The notes: generated by a model not told the origin, from the letters alone. 64,000 bases of DNA from Methylophaga sulfidovorans (GCF_900114205.1 NZ_FOSH01000001.1:207048-271047), one strand, 5' to 3'; positions 27,480-37,423 are shown, counted from the first letter of the stretch. Numbers and translations: made by a program.

Positions 27480-29975
27480 ATGAGCCCACGTTACGCATGT
27501 ACTGCTAACCCTGCCCAGGAATTATTCGACACTGAAAAACTGGGAATGAATAGCGATGCTCTCATCAAAGATTTTAAACGTTATTACGGTACACACTTAG
27601 CCCAGGATAAAGGTTGTGCTTCGGGCCACTATCTATACTCGTCGCTGGCTTTAACATTAAGAGATCGTCTGTTCAACCGGATGAAAAAAACCAAGCGCGC
27701 CTATGCAGAAAAGCAGTGTAAACACGCTTATTACCTATCAATGGAATTTCTGATGGGAAGAGCCATGGGCAATGCAGTGCTCAACCTGGGCTTAGAAAAA
27801 GAAACCGCCCAAGCCCTTAACGAGCTTCATTTAAATTTTGAAGATTTAATCGAAATGGAACATGATGCAGGGCTGGGTAATGGTGGCCTTGGACGTCTGG
27901 CTGCCTGCTTTATAGATAGTTGTGCCACATTACAATTACCAGTGACTGGATATGGTCTTCGTTACGAATATGGCATGTTCCAGCAACGTATCGAAAACGG
28001 TTTTCAAGTGGAAAAGCCTGATCACTGGCTACAGGATGGCAACCCTTGGGAACTAGAACGCCCAGAATTTACCCAACGTGTGAAATTTGGCGGTCACACC
28101 GAATACCACCCAACCGACAGTGGTGATATGAAAGTTCACTGGGTCAACACAAACGATGTATTAGCTATTCCCTTTGATCTACCGATTCCCGGTTATCAAA
28201 ATGGCACGGTTAATATATTGCGTTTATGGAAAGCCGGTGCCACCGATGAATTCAATTTAGAAGACTTTAACTCAGGCTCTTATACAGAAGCGGTGGCGGC
28301 AAAAAATGAAGCTGAAAATATCAGCATGGTGCTTTACCCGAATGATGCCAGTGAGAATGGTAAAGAACTACGTCTGCGCCAACAGTACTTTTTAGCATCC
28401 GCCAGCTTGCAGGATATTCTGGATTACTGGGTCACAACACATGGCGAAACATTTGATAATTTTGCTGAGAAAAATTGTTTTCAATTAAACGATACCCATC
28501 CCACCGTTGCAGTTGCAGAGCTGATGCGTCTATTAATGGATGAACATAACCTGGGCTGGGATAAAGCTTGGGAAATTACTTCCAATACTATGGCCTATAC
28601 CAACCATACCTTACTGCCTGAAGCTCTGGAACGCTGGCCGGTCAATATGTTTGGTCGTCTGCTGCCACGCATTCTGGAAATTATTTACGAAATTAATGCT
28701 CGCTTCCTGCGTGAAGTCGCCGGACGCTGGCCCGGAGATAAAAACCGTTTATCACGTATGTCGATTATTGAAGAAGGTGATGAAAAGCAAGTTCGCATGG
28801 CCCACCTCGCTATCATCGGTAGTTACTCGATTAATGGCGTAGCTGCCTTGCATTCTGAATTATTGAAAAAAGGGTTGTTCCATGATTTTTATGAACTCTG
28901 GCCTCATAAGTTCAATAATAAAACCAACGGCGTGACTCAACGTCGCTGGCTGGCTTGGTGTAATCCCGATTTAAGCGAACTGATTACAGACACTATTGGT
29001 GATAAATGGATTACTCAGCTGACTGAACTGAAAAAACTGGAAGATTATGCCCATGACAAAGCTTTCCAGAAGAAATGGCACGCTGCTAAATTTGCAAATA
29101 AACAACGTTTAGCGAAATTAGTGAAAGATAGCTGCGGCGTCGAATTCAAGCCAGAAGCGATGTTTGATATTCAGGTCAAACGTATTCACGAATATAAACG
29201 TCAGTTACTGAATATCCTGCACGTGATCCACCTGTACGACCGCATCAAGCGTGGCGACACCAAAAACATGACACCGCGTTGTGTCTTATTTGGAGGTAAG
29301 GCGGCCCCAGGATATGTCATGGCGAAACGCATCATTAAACTGATTAATAATGTCGCCAGCACGGTTAACAATGATCCAGATGTAGGTGATCTGTTAAAAG
29401 TTGTGTTTTTGCCAAACTACCAGGTCTCAGCCATGGAAGTGATTTGTCCTGCAGCTGACTTATCAGAACAAATTTCTACCGCGGGTAAAGAAGCGTCTGG
29501 TACAGGCAATATGAAGTTCATGATGAACGGTGCAATGACCATTGGTACGCTCGATGGTGCCAATATTGAAATCCGTGATGAAGCTGGTGCAGAAAACTTC
29601 TTTCTGTTCGGTCTGACTGAAGATGAAGTGACTGAACTCAAACCGACATACAATCCACGCTTTATTATCGATAATGATGCTGATCTGAAACGCGTTGTCG
29701 ACTTACTGGAGTCAGGACACTTCAACCAGTGTGAAGAAGGCTGTTTTGATGACATTATTGCGGCCTTTACCAGTCCCAATGACCCGTGGATGACCGTCGC
29801 GGACTTCCATAGCTATGTAGAAGCACAAGAACGTGCAGCAGTGGTCTATCAAGATAAGGAACGCTGGATTGCCATGAGCATTATCAACAGTGCCAACAGT
29901 GGTATGTTCTCGACAGATAGAACTATGGATGAATACAACAACGATATCTGGAAACTAGAAAAAATTAATCCATAA
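27480..29975 (+). CDS. glgP: glycogen/maltodextrin phosphorylase
   Basis: The 831-aa enzyme releases glucose-1-phosphate from alpha-1,4-glucans. It shows the phosphorylase blocks EFLMGRAMGNAVLNLG, GLGNGGLGRLAACFIDS and the pyridoxal-phosphate site EASGTGNMKFMMNGA, with the cofactor lysine about residue 679. AAGGA lies eight bases upstream of the ATG. The length matches the family. It stands alone, followed by a long perfect palindrome and a tRNA gene. Genes for glycogen synthesis are not in the window. Confidence 0.95.
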   Translation: MSPRYACTANPAQELFDTEKLGMNSDALIKDFKRYYGTHLAQDKGCASGHYLYSSLALTLRDRLFNRMKKTKRAYAEKQCKHAYYLSMEFLMGRAMGNAVLNLGLEKETAQALNELHLNFEDLIEMEHDAGLGNGGLGRLAACFIDSCATLQLPVTGYGLRYEYGMFQQRIENGFQVEKPDHWLQDGNPWELERPEFTQRVKFGGHTEYHPTDSGDMKVHWVNTNDVLAIPFDLPIPGYQNGTVNILRLWKAGATDEFNLEDFNSGSYTEAVAAKNEAENISMVLYPNDASENGKELRLRQQYFLASASLQDILDYWVTTHGETFDNFAEKNCFQLNDTHPTVAVAELMRLLMDEHNLGWDKAWEITSNTMAYTNHTLLPEALERWPVNMFGRLLPRILEIIYEINARFLREVAGRWPGDKNRLSRMSIIEEGDEKQVRMAHLAIIGSYSINGVAALHSELLKKGLFHDFYELWPHKFNNKTNGVTQRRWLAWCNPDLSELITDTIGDKWITQLTELKKLEDYAHDKAFQKKWHAAKFANKQRLAKLVKDSCGVEFKPEAMFDIQVKRIHEYKRQLLNILHVIHLYDRIKRGDTKNMTPRCVLFGGKAAPGYVMAKRIIKLINNVASTVNNDPDVGDLLKVVFLPNYQVSAMEVICPAADLSEQISTAGKEASGTGNMKFMMNGAMTIGTLDGANIEIRDEAGAENFFLFGLTEDEVTELKPTYNPRFIIDNDADLKRVVDLLESGHFNQCEEGCFDDIIAAFTSPNDPWMTVADFHSYVEAQERAAVVYQDKERWIAMSIINSANSGMFSTDRTMDEYNNDIWKLEKINP

Positions 29976-29991
29976 TATTAATTGTACTAAT

Positions 29992-30019
29992 GCCAAGAGA
30001 GTGATATCACTCTCTTGGC
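29992..30019. terminator. perfect 28-base palindrome after glgP
   Basis: The half-site GCCAAGAGAGTGAT is followed immediately by its exact reverse complement, with no spacer. It starts 16 bases after the glgP stop. As RNA it could fold into a long hairpin, but no T-tract follows, so it may equally be a protein site or a processing element. Confidence 0.6.
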
Positions 30020-30060
30020 GAAAGGTATCTTGAGCCGTAGCAGATTACCGGCAAAGTCCG

Positions 30061-30066
30061 TATAAT
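30061..30066 (+). promoter_or_regulatory. -10 box of tRNA-Arg promoter
   Basis: A perfect TATAAT lies 18 bases before the mature tRNA 5' end. A -35 element at the right distance is weak (around 30038). Confidence 0.6.
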
Positions 30067-30083
30067 CTTCGGCTCAACTTCAC

Positions 30084-30160
30084 GCGCCTGTAGCTCAGTT
30101 GGATAGAGTACCAGTTTCCGAAGCTGGGGGTCACAGGTTCGATTCCTGTCAGGCGCGCCA
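30084..30160 (+). tRNA. tRNA-Arg (anticodon CCG)
   Basis: The 77-base gene folds into a full cloverleaf. The acceptor stem is GCGCCTG with CAGGCGC, the D arm is GTAGCTCAGTTGGATAGAGTAC and the anticodon stem is CCAGT with GCTGG around the loop TTCCGAA. The anticodon CCG lies at 30118-30120. The T arm is ACAGGTTCGATTCCTGT, and CCA is encoded at 30158-30160. It reads the arginine codon CGG. It lies at the border between core genes and the sulfur/monooxygenase region. Confidence 0.97.
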
Positions 30161-30402
30161 TTTCACAGTAATTAGCTATTCATTTCTTCAAAGATCCAAC
30201 CAATTCTAGCTCAACAGAAACTGAAGATCTGAATGTCCGACTTCATGCATTAAGAATTCACGCTTATCAGTGGTACTACTTTGCAAGATAATTGCTCACG
30301 TGGCTAACTACGACTTCCTAAGCAATATTAATTGCTAAATATCAACGATCTCAATATGATGCTATTACTTATTTAATACGCGAATGACTATATTAATATC
30401 TC

Positions 30403-31320
30403 ATGCACCTACACCAGTTAAGATACATTAGAGAAATTGTTAGAAACGATTTGAGTATATCGAAAGCAGCAAAGGTGTTAAAAACATCACAGCCCAGCGT
30501 TAGTAACCAACTTCAACAATTAGAAGAAGAACTTCGGTTAAAGGTGTTTGAACGAAGAGGTAAACGCCTTGTAGCCATCACCCCTATGGGTAAAAATATT
30601 CTGGAGATAGCTGAAAGAGTTCTGCGGGATGTTCAGAATATCGAAAGTCTAGCCGATGAAAGCCATGATGAAGAACATGGCACACTCTCAATTGGCACAA
30701 CGCAAACCCAGGCACTTTATGCACTCCCCAACTCGATAAAAGCCTTCTCTGAACGCTATCCCAATATTCATCTAAATATGCTGCAAGGGTCGCCAAAGGA
30801 AATTGCTGAGCTTGCTGCTGTGGGTGAGATAGATTTAGCCATTGCTACAGAAACACTGGATCAAAATCCTGACCTGATAACATTTCCTTGCTATGACTGG
30901 AACAGAACTATTGTAGTACCAGACAACCACCCATTGTTATCTGAAAAAATACTCACTTTAGAAGCCGTCGCTAAATATCCCATTTTGACTTATATGATGG
31001 AATTTACAGGTCGTGCCCAGCAAGATCAGTCCTTCAAAAACAGAGGCTTGAAACCTAATGTGATATTCACAGCAACTGATGCCGATGTCATAAAAAAATA
31101 CGTGGGGATAGGTCTGGGGATAGGGATTATTGCCAGCATGGCATTTGATACCAAGAAAGATAGACCACTCAAAGAAATTGATGCCAGTCATCTGTTTCAG
31201 CCTAGTACGACTCTACTCGCTTTCCGCCGTGGCTGCTATTTACGCGGCTATACCTACGCCTTTATCGAGTGTTTTGCTCCACACCTGACCAAGGAAGTTA
31301 TTGAACAAAGATTAACTTAA
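30403..31320 (+). CDS. cysB: CysB-like LysR-type transcription regulator
   Basis: The 305-aa protein has an N-terminal winged helix-turn-helix (about 1-60: LSISKAAKVLKTSQPSVSNQLQQLEEEL) and a periplasmic-binding-like effector domain (about 90-290). GTTQTQALYALP, TDADVIKKYVGIGLGIGIIASMAF and FRRGCYLRGYTYAFIE are characteristic of the CysB/Cbl subgroup, which senses O-acetylserine or sulfur status. It stands just before the methanethiol/sulfide operon but is separated from it by about 1 kb. It may control that operon or general sulfur assimilation. Confidence 0.88.
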   Translation: MHLHQLRYIREIVRNDLSISKAAKVLKTSQPSVSNQLQQLEEELRLKVFERRGKRLVAITPMGKNILEIAERVLRDVQNIESLADESHDEEHGTLSIGTTQTQALYALPNSIKAFSERYPNIHLNMLQGSPKEIAELAAVGEIDLAIATETLDQNPDLITFPCYDWNRTIVVPDNHPLLSEKILTLEAVAKYPILTYMMEFTGRAQQDQSFKNRGLKPNVIFTATDADVIKKYVGIGLGIGIIASMAFDTKKDRPLKEIDASHLFQPSTTLLAFRRGCYLRGYTYAFIECFAPHLTKEVIEQRLT

Positions 31321-32313
31321 TGACAGCATAACGCTGAACATAATAGTTGATATCCAGACGCTTCATAACTTGTAGTCCCAGAATAAAAAGTAATAAGCAT
31401 ACCGCTTCAAAAGCCAGCCCCCGCTAACCGGCAATATTAAAAAAAGTATGCTCTGTAGCCACAAATCATTTCGCAGTGACCAGATCCCCCCCCCACTCCC
31501 CGTCTCGTCATAAATCGATAAATACCAAATGCTACGCTTGATTATATTGCTAGTGCCAAGTCGATAAAACTCTCGCTGAGATTGAGCTAGAGAGGCATCT
31601 TCCCTTGCAAAGAACTATAAAATTATTGTCGTTTTCGATACCTTCCAATCATTATTGACTACTCCCAATAGATATTTAATTTTCTCCAGTTTCATCTCGT
31701 CACTCATTAAGAGTGGCTGTTATTTCTTCTTAATTCCGATTGTCGGCTTACTTTCCGAAAAAAGGATAATCCAACTTTTTATTCTAAATTTATATATAAA
31801 TATTAAAAAGCAGCACCATACAAATAACTACTTGTTAAACCCTTGTTTTAAATGATTTTGAATCAACAAAATAAGGCTTGTCTAAACCAATCATCAGCCA
31901 TCACTACGGTTAATACGTATCAATAATTACCCCCATCCATGATAAATAGTTACTTGAAAATAGTTAACGCTAGCACGTGGGTTTTAATTTTCTAAGTCAG
32001 AAAATATAGAACGAACCCATTTTTATATTATTTTAATATAAACATATACAGGTTAAAGTATATGGAGGAGGATAGCTTGAACTGATTTCATTGCTTACAA
32101 GTTTTTAAGACTATGTGATGACTATGTGGGAGCAGCAAACAAATATCCCCTATTTTGCTGATAGCTGAAGATCATGCTCATACAAGTTCGTCACTTAAAC
32201 AGATCAAAATTTAGAAATTTTGTATTCATTAAAACAACATTTATCGAAATTTAAATTTTCATGCCTTAAATCTTTATAGATAAGGGGCAGATAATCAAAG
32301 CGAGGAGAGAAAA
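31321..32313. other. about 1 kb region without a convincing gene
   Basis: This stretch between the cysB-like gene and mtoX is A/T rich. It contains a run of nine C (31486-31494), an AATACGTAT palindrome (31912-31920) and a GGAGGAGG purine stretch near 32064. A 66-codon frame at 31655-31855 has no ribosome site and low-complexity content. I see no conserved protein. It may hold the regulated promoter of the mtoX operon and perhaps a long leader. Confidence 0.6.
31912..31920. promoter_or_regulatory. AATACGTAT element upstream of mtoX
   Basis: The TACGTA-centred palindrome lies about 400 bases before mtoX and is followed by AATTACCCCC. Matching elements stand before the monooxygenase and the MetX-like gene. 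NarL/FixJ-type regulators often bind TAC/GTA half-sites, and such a regulator is encoded at 43.3 kb. The link is inferred. Confidence 0.3.
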
Positions 32314-33726
32314 ATGAAGATAACTGAAGTCATAAGAGAGAAGGTTAAGCCTGCTCTTCGATTTATCAGTCCCGTACTGTTTTCCACAGCATTGCTGATG
32401 GGTGGTCCAGTAGCGGTTCAAGCTGATGAAACATGTATGTCACCGTATATGGCCAAAATCACAGGTCAGGAAGACTTTGTATATGTGTGGACTCTGGGTA
32501 TTGAAGGCATGGGTGATGGCCAAGATAAGCTGGTCACTGTATCTGTAAACCCTGATGCTGACGATTTTGGTAAAGTCAGAAGTACTGTGTCTGTTGGTGG
32601 TCGTAATGAAGCTCATCACTCAGGCTTTACCGATGATCGTAAATACTTATGGGCTGGTAGCCTAGATACAAGTAAGATTTTCATCTTTGATGTACACACC
32701 GATCCAGCTAAACCAAAACTAGTAAAAACCATTGATGATTTTGTTGAAAAATCAGGTGGTGTAGTCGGTCCTCACACTCCTTATGCTCTGCCAGGTCGTA
32801 TGATATGGACAGCTTTGTCTAACAATCAGGATCACGGTGGACGTACTGCATTGGTTGAATACACCAATGATGGTGAATATATCGATACTTACTGGATTCC
32901 AACTGACGATAATCTGCAGGGTGCAGAAAAAACTGGCCAGTATGCTGACGGTTATGGTTATGACATCCAAGTTATGCCACGCCGTAACATGATGCTGACT
33001 TCATCTTTCACTGGCTGGTCCAACTATATGATGGACTTCGGTAAAATGCTGAAAGATAAAGAAGCCATGAAACGTTTCGGTAACACCATGGTGATTTGGG
33101 ATCTACATACACGTCAACCAAAACAAGTTTTAGATGTTGCTGGTGCACCTCTGGAAGTTCGTTGTGCTTGGGATCCTAATCATAACTATTGTTTCAGCAT
33201 TACAGCTCTAACATCTGAAATCGTCTTGATTGAAGAAGATGGTAAAGGTGGCTGGAAAGCAGAGCCTGTAGCTACAGTTGGTAATCCTGCTGATGTTCCA
33301 TTACCTGTAGATTTCTCTATCTCTAGTGATGACAAGATGATCTGGGTTAACACCTTTATGGACGGTAAAACCCGTGGTTATGACATTACTGATCCACACC
33401 ACCCTAAACTTGCACATGAGCAATATATTGGTAAACAGATCAACATGGTGTCTTCAAGCTGGGATAACTCTCGTCTGTACTACACCACCTCACTGCTTGC
33501 TAACTGGGATCACAAAGGTGAAAAAGACGTTCAGTTCCTGAAGCTTTACTCTTGGGATGGTAAAGAAATGAAAGAACAGTTCAGCTTGGACTTTTATAAA
33601 GAGAAGCTAGGCCGTGCTCACCAAATGCGTTTCGGTGCATACTCACTTTACGGTATGGATGCGAAAGATCATTTACATGAACACGCTCAAGCAGCAAGTG
33701 AAAACGCTCAAGTAGCAGCTAAGTAA
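32314..33726 (+). CDS. mtoX: methanethiol oxidase, SBP56 family (MtoX)
   Basis: The 470-aa protein is a full-length selenium-binding-protein-56 homologue with an N-terminal export signal (hydrophobic FISPVLFSTALLMGG, cleavage near VQADE, about residue 38). Visible family blocks include VGGRNEAHHSGFTDDRKYLWAGSLDTSK, GPHTPYALPGRM, NQDHGGRTALVEY and LGRAHQMRFGAYSLYG. In methylotrophs the periplasmic copper enzyme oxidises methanethiol to formaldehyde, hydrogen sulfide and hydrogen peroxide. His residues in HH, GPH and RAH motifs are candidate copper ligands. AGGAG lies close to the ATG. The following Sco-MauG gene starts 17 bases after its stop, and Sco/MauG genes are known companions of mtoX. 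Confidence 0.93.
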   Translation: MKITEVIREKVKPALRFISPVLFSTALLMGGPVAVQADETCMSPYMAKITGQEDFVYVWTLGIEGMGDGQDKLVTVSVNPDADDFGKVRSTVSVGGRNEAHHSGFTDDRKYLWAGSLDTSKIFIFDVHTDPAKPKLVKTIDDFVEKSGGVVGPHTPYALPGRMIWTALSNNQDHGGRTALVEYTNDGEYIDTYWIPTDDNLQGAEKTGQYADGYGYDIQVMPRRNMMLTSSFTGWSNYMMDFGKMLKDKEAMKRFGNTMVIWDLHTRQPKQVLDVAGAPLEVRCAWDPNHNYCFSITALTSEIVLIEEDGKGGWKAEPVATVGNPADVPLPVDFSISSDDKMIWVNTFMDGKTRGYDITDPHHPKLAHEQYIGKQINMVSSSWDNSRLYYTTSLLANWDHKGEKDVQFLKLYSWDGKEMKEQFSLDFYKEKLGRAHQMRFGAYSLYGMDAKDHLHEHAQAASENAQVAAK

Positions 33727-33743
33727 AAAGTAGGAAATTCACC

Positions 33744-35771
33744 ATGAAGAAACACGTTAAAACTGCTATAGCCACCTTTTTCAGCTTTTTGGTTATTAGC
33801 AATTCAGCATTTTCTTTTTCTGGACAAGGAGAACCGCAGACAGCACTCCCTGCTGCGGGTTATGGTGAATTAGACTTCGAGGCACCTAAGGCAGGCAGTT
33901 ATAAACTGCCTGTCTTAGGCTATGCCCAAAATGCAAAAGCAGTCGATACCGACGATAAATCGGTCAGATTTCATGAATTATTTCGAGGTAAATACACCTT
34001 ATTAAACTTCATGTACACCCGTTGTGATGATATTAACGGTTGCCCTCTGTCACATGTCGTCTTTGACCGTATCAAAAACAGAGCTGCAAAAGATCCGCTC
34101 TTAGCTGAAAATCTGCAGATGTTTAGCATGAGTTTCGATCCCGAACACGACACGCCTGAAGTACTGAAAGAAATGGAACTAGGCGTACATGATCACCTTA
34201 TGGATCATGGAGATAACTCAGGCCACATGGAAATGGGACATGATGGTCATGAAGGTCACCATATGCCTGATAATTCAGCGCAAAATGAAGTGACATGGAA
34301 ATACCTCACTACACATTCCTATGATGAGCTGGCACCTGTTCTTGATGCTTATAATCAATCTGTCATTCCCAAAACAGACAGTGATGGCAAGGAAACAGGC
34401 AAGTTCTCTCATGTTCTTAGGGTTTTCCTTATCGATCCAGAACTGAGAATACGCAATATTTATAGCGTATCTTTTTTACATCCAGACATCATTATTAATG
34501 ATCTGAAAACGTTACTTATGGAATATGGTGTTAAGGCTAATCAGACCTCTGACAAGCAAAAGGATGATATTCGAATCGGTGCTCGTGACTCTAAGGAAGG
34601 CTATGAGTCGAAAGAGTACGTCACCAATTCTTTGAGCCTGCAAAGCCGTAAAGGTAAAGAGACAGACCTGCTTCGCTTTGTTAAAAATCCACCATTAGGT
34701 TTACCAGCAGTTCCTCAACCTGAAGATAACCCGATAACTGAGGATAAAATCAAACTGGGTAAGAAATTATTTTTTGATCGCAGATTATCACTCAACGATA
34801 CGCAATCCTGTGCAATGTGCCACATTCCCGAACAGGGATTTACCAGTCATGAGTTAATGACCGCCATAGGATTTGAAGGGCGTTCTGTAAGACGCAACGC
34901 ACCAACTATCTACAATACTGCTTATCTCACCAAGCTTTTTCTAGACGGTCGAGAAACATCACTTGAACACCAGGTATGGCAGCCTATGTTGGCGAGAAAT
35001 GAAATGGCTAACCCATCATTTGGCGCAGTAATCGAAAAAGTTAAAAAACTTAAAGATTACAATGGCTTATTTGAAGCTGCATTTGATGGACAAAAGGCGA
35101 GTCTGATGAATATTGCCAAAGCCATCTCGACCTATGAAAGAACGCTAGTATCGGGTAACTCTAAGTTTGACCGCTGGTATTTTAATAATGAAAAAAATGC
35201 TATGTCAGAGTCGGCTATACGTGGCTTTAAACTCTTTACTGGTAAAGCACAATGTATGAGCTGTCATACTATTGCTAAGGATCATGCTTTATTTACAGAT
35301 AATGGCCTTCATAACACGGGAATCGGCTGGCAACGTGCCATGAAAAAAGATTCTGACACAGAAAAAGTTCAAGTTGCGCCAGGGCGTTATCTCAATGTCA
35401 GGAAAGAGATAATCAAATCAGTTGGCAACGAACCTGAAGGTGACATAGGACGTTATGAAATCACCCAAAATCCTGATGATCGCTGGAAATATCGGACACC
35501 GACACTTCGTAATATTGCTTTGACAGCGCCTTATATGCACGACGGTTCACTGGCCTCGCTGGAAGATGTCGTTGAGTTTTACAACAAAGGTGGTTTTAAA
35601 AATGAAACCCAAGACCCCCTTATCCATCCACTAAACCTGACACGCTCAGAAATGAATGATTTAGTTGCGTTTTTGAAATCTCTCAATGGAGACAATGTCG
35701 CTGAGATTATTTCAGATTCATTTGCCACACCTATTGGCGATCACTCAAACGAACATCAGGACACACCATAA
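33744..35771 (+). CDS. fused Sco1/SenC copper chaperone and MauG-like di-haem peroxidase
   Basis: The 675-aa exported protein (signal to about residue 24) has a thioredoxin-like Sco domain (about 50-275) and a di-haem cytochrome c peroxidase/MauG domain (about 310-660). The Sco metal site is altered to C-x5-C (CDDINGC, about 94-100), with the distal His in VSFLHPD. Between them is a His/Met-rich loop of about 30 residues (about 147-175) that looks able to bind copper. The haem motifs are CAMCH (about 355) and CMSCH (about 505). In known mtoX loci Sco and MauG are separate genes. I infer copper loading and maturation of MtoX, or removal of its peroxide product. It overlaps the next start by one base (TAATG). 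Confidence 0.87.
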   Translation: MKKHVKTAIATFFSFLVISNSAFSFSGQGEPQTALPAAGYGELDFEAPKAGSYKLPVLGYAQNAKAVDTDDKSVRFHELFRGKYTLLNFMYTRCDDINGCPLSHVVFDRIKNRAAKDPLLAENLQMFSMSFDPEHDTPEVLKEMELGVHDHLMDHGDNSGHMEMGHDGHEGHHMPDNSAQNEVTWKYLTTHSYDELAPVLDAYNQSVIPKTDSDGKETGKFSHVLRVFLIDPELRIRNIYSVSFLHPDIIINDLKTLLMEYGVKANQTSDKQKDDIRIGARDSKEGYESKEYVTNSLSLQSRKGKETDLLRFVKNPPLGLPAVPQPEDNPITEDKIKLGKKLFFDRRLSLNDTQSCAMCHIPEQGFTSHELMTAIGFEGRSVRRNAPTIYNTAYLTKLFLDGRETSLEHQVWQPMLARNEMANPSFGAVIEKVKKLKDYNGLFEAAFDGQKASLMNIAKAISTYERTLVSGNSKFDRWYFNNEKNAMSESAIRGFKLFTGKAQCMSCHTIAKDHALFTDNGLHNTGIGWQRAMKKDSDTEKVQVAPGRYLNVRKEIIKSVGNEPEGDIGRYEITQNPDDRWKYRTPTLRNIALTAPYMHDGSLASLEDVVEFYNKGGFKNETQDPLIHPLNLTRSEMNDLVAFLKSLNGDNVAEIISDSFATPIGDHSNEHQDTP

Positions 35772-36271
35772 TGCTCAAGCTAATTCTCACCGTCGTCATG
35801 GCATTTTCATGTTTATCAGTTAATGCCAAAGATCTGATGAAACCTGTTGAACCTATCGAAGTAGCTAGTGATTTTACTCTGAAGACCCCAGAAGGCGTTG
35901 ATCTGAGCTTGAGTGATTTCAAAGGCAAGTTCGTGTTGGTTAATTTCTGGGCTAACTGGTGTTCGCCATGTATCAAGGAACTTCCCGATATGCAGGCTCT
36001 TTATGAGCAGGTTGATAGGGATAAATTAGAAATTATCGGTATACATGCGGGTGAATATAATGATGCCGCAGCCGCGTTTATAAAAAAGTATAAGATTAGT
36101 TTTCCAATTGTAAGTGATCCTGACACCAGCCTTAAAGGCTGGAAAGTTCTAGCGCTGCCAACCACTTACTTGGTTAATCCTAAGGGTGAGCTTATCTATC
36201 AAGCAATAGGACCACGGTCTTGGGATGTCAAACAAATGAAAGCACTCATCAGCCAGTCTACTGGTAAATAG
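35771..36271 (+). CDS. TlpA/ResA-like periplasmic thioredoxin
   Basis: The 166-aa protein has a short signal peptide (MLKLILTVVMAFSCLSVNA) and the redox motif WCSPC in NFWANWCSPCIKELP (about 58-73). A cis-proline loop is present in ALPTTYLVNPKGE. TlpA-type proteins reduce periplasmic disulfides, including the copper-site cysteines of Sco proteins. Position directly after the Sco-MauG fusion, with a one-base overlap, suggests it keeps the CX5C copper site reduced. Confidence 0.9.
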   Translation: MLKLILTVVMAFSCLSVNAKDLMKPVEPIEVASDFTLKTPEGVDLSLSDFKGKFVLVNFWANWCSPCIKELPDMQALYEQVDRDKLEIIGIHAGEYNDAAAAFIKKYKISFPIVSDPDTSLKGWKVLALPTTYLVNPKGELIYQAIGPRSWDVKQMKALISQSTGK

Positions 36272-36296
36272 AAAGTACTAAAGCAGGATAGATAAT

Positions 36297-37385
36297 ATGT
36301 TATTCAAACAACTCTTTGATCCAGAAAGCAGCACTTTAACCTATCTGATAGCAGACACTTTTTCTCGCGAAGCGGCATTAATCGATCCCGTCAAAAGTGA
36401 GGTTGAAATCTATAAAGCACTGCTTAATGAATACGGCCTTGTTCTGAAATACTCACTGGAAACTCATGTACATGCCGATCACATCACAGGCAGTGGCATC
36501 CTTCGCAAAGAACTGAAGTGTAAAACAGCCGTGAGTCAGGCTTGTGGCGCTAAGTCTCCTGATATTGAAATCGTCGATTGGAGAATCTTTCATCTGGGTG
36601 ATAACGAGTCAATTACGGCACGAACTACACCTGGACATACACAAGGAAGTGTTTCTTTCTTGTGGCGTGATCGCGTTTTCACAGGTGACAGTTTGCTTAT
36701 CAATGGTTGCGGGCGTACAGATTTTCAGGGTGGTGATGCCGGTGCCTTATACGACAGTATCACTCTCAAACTTTTCTCTTTGCCTGATGAAACACTTGTT
36801 TATCCTGGCCACGACTATAAAGGTTATAGAGTCAGTTCCATTGGACAGGAAAAACGGATCAATCCTCGTCTGGCAGGTAAAACACGAGACGAGTTTATTG
36901 AATTGATGAACAACCTCAATCTGCCAAAACCTAAGCTCATCGATATTGCAGTCCCGGCAAACCGCTATTGTGGCGTGGATGAAGAAGATCTGGTTCAGTC
37001 ATCCGAACCAGAAATGCAAAAACCTGCCGAGGTGAAATCTAAAATCAATGCATCACAATTGGTCGCTCAAATCAAAAATCAGATCGTTGAAATTAGCGTA
37101 TCTGATACTAAAAATCTGTTAGAGCAAGAATCAGTTTGTTTGATCGACGTTCGAGAAGCTAGTGAATATGAGGAAGGTGTGATAAATGGTGCACTCAAAA
37201 TTCCACGAGGCCTGCTTGAGTTCAAAATTGGTGATGAAGACGCTGTAAATGTAGTGGATACAAAAATTATTTTATTTTGCCGCTCAGGTAATCGCTCAGC
37301 ACTCGCCGCCGTAAGTCTAGAAAACATGGGTTACAAGAACGTTATGTCAATGGCTGGTGGTTATCAAGCCTGGAAACAATCATAA
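36297..37385 (+). CDS. persulfide dioxygenase (ETHE1-like) fused to rhodanese
   Basis: The 362-aa cytoplasmic protein carries a metallo-beta-lactamase fold (about 1-235) with the mono-iron motif THVHADH (about 57-63), PGHTQGS (about 113) and PGHDYKG, as in ETHE1-type persulfide dioxygenases. A rhodanese domain follows (about 265-360) with the active loop FCRSGNRS (Cys about 328). The first domain oxidises glutathione persulfide to sulfite and glutathione. The rhodanese part can move sulfane sulfur between thiols. Fusions of these two activities are known. It lies just before the sulfide:quinone oxidoreductase gene, which makes its substrate. Confidence 0.9.
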   Translation: MLFKQLFDPESSTLTYLIADTFSREAALIDPVKSEVEIYKALLNEYGLVLKYSLETHVHADHITGSGILRKELKCKTAVSQACGAKSPDIEIVDWRIFHLGDNESITARTTPGHTQGSVSFLWRDRVFTGDSLLINGCGRTDFQGGDAGALYDSITLKLFSLPDETLVYPGHDYKGYRVSSIGQEKRINPRLAGKTRDEFIELMNNLNLPKPKLIDIAVPANRYCGVDEEDLVQSSEPEMQKPAEVKSKINASQLVAQIKNQIVEISVSDTKNLLEQESVCLIDVREASEYEEGVINGALKIPRGLLEFKIGDEDAVNVVDTKIILFCRSGNRSALAAVSLENMGYKNVMSMAGGYQAWKQS

Positions 37386-37423
37386 AAACTAATCACAACA
37401 ATCAATACAGATTGGAGAGAGAA

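Noticed and set aside
31655..31855. 66-codon open frame before mtoX
   Set aside because: No ribosome site, no family resemblance and A/T-driven composition; probably chance.
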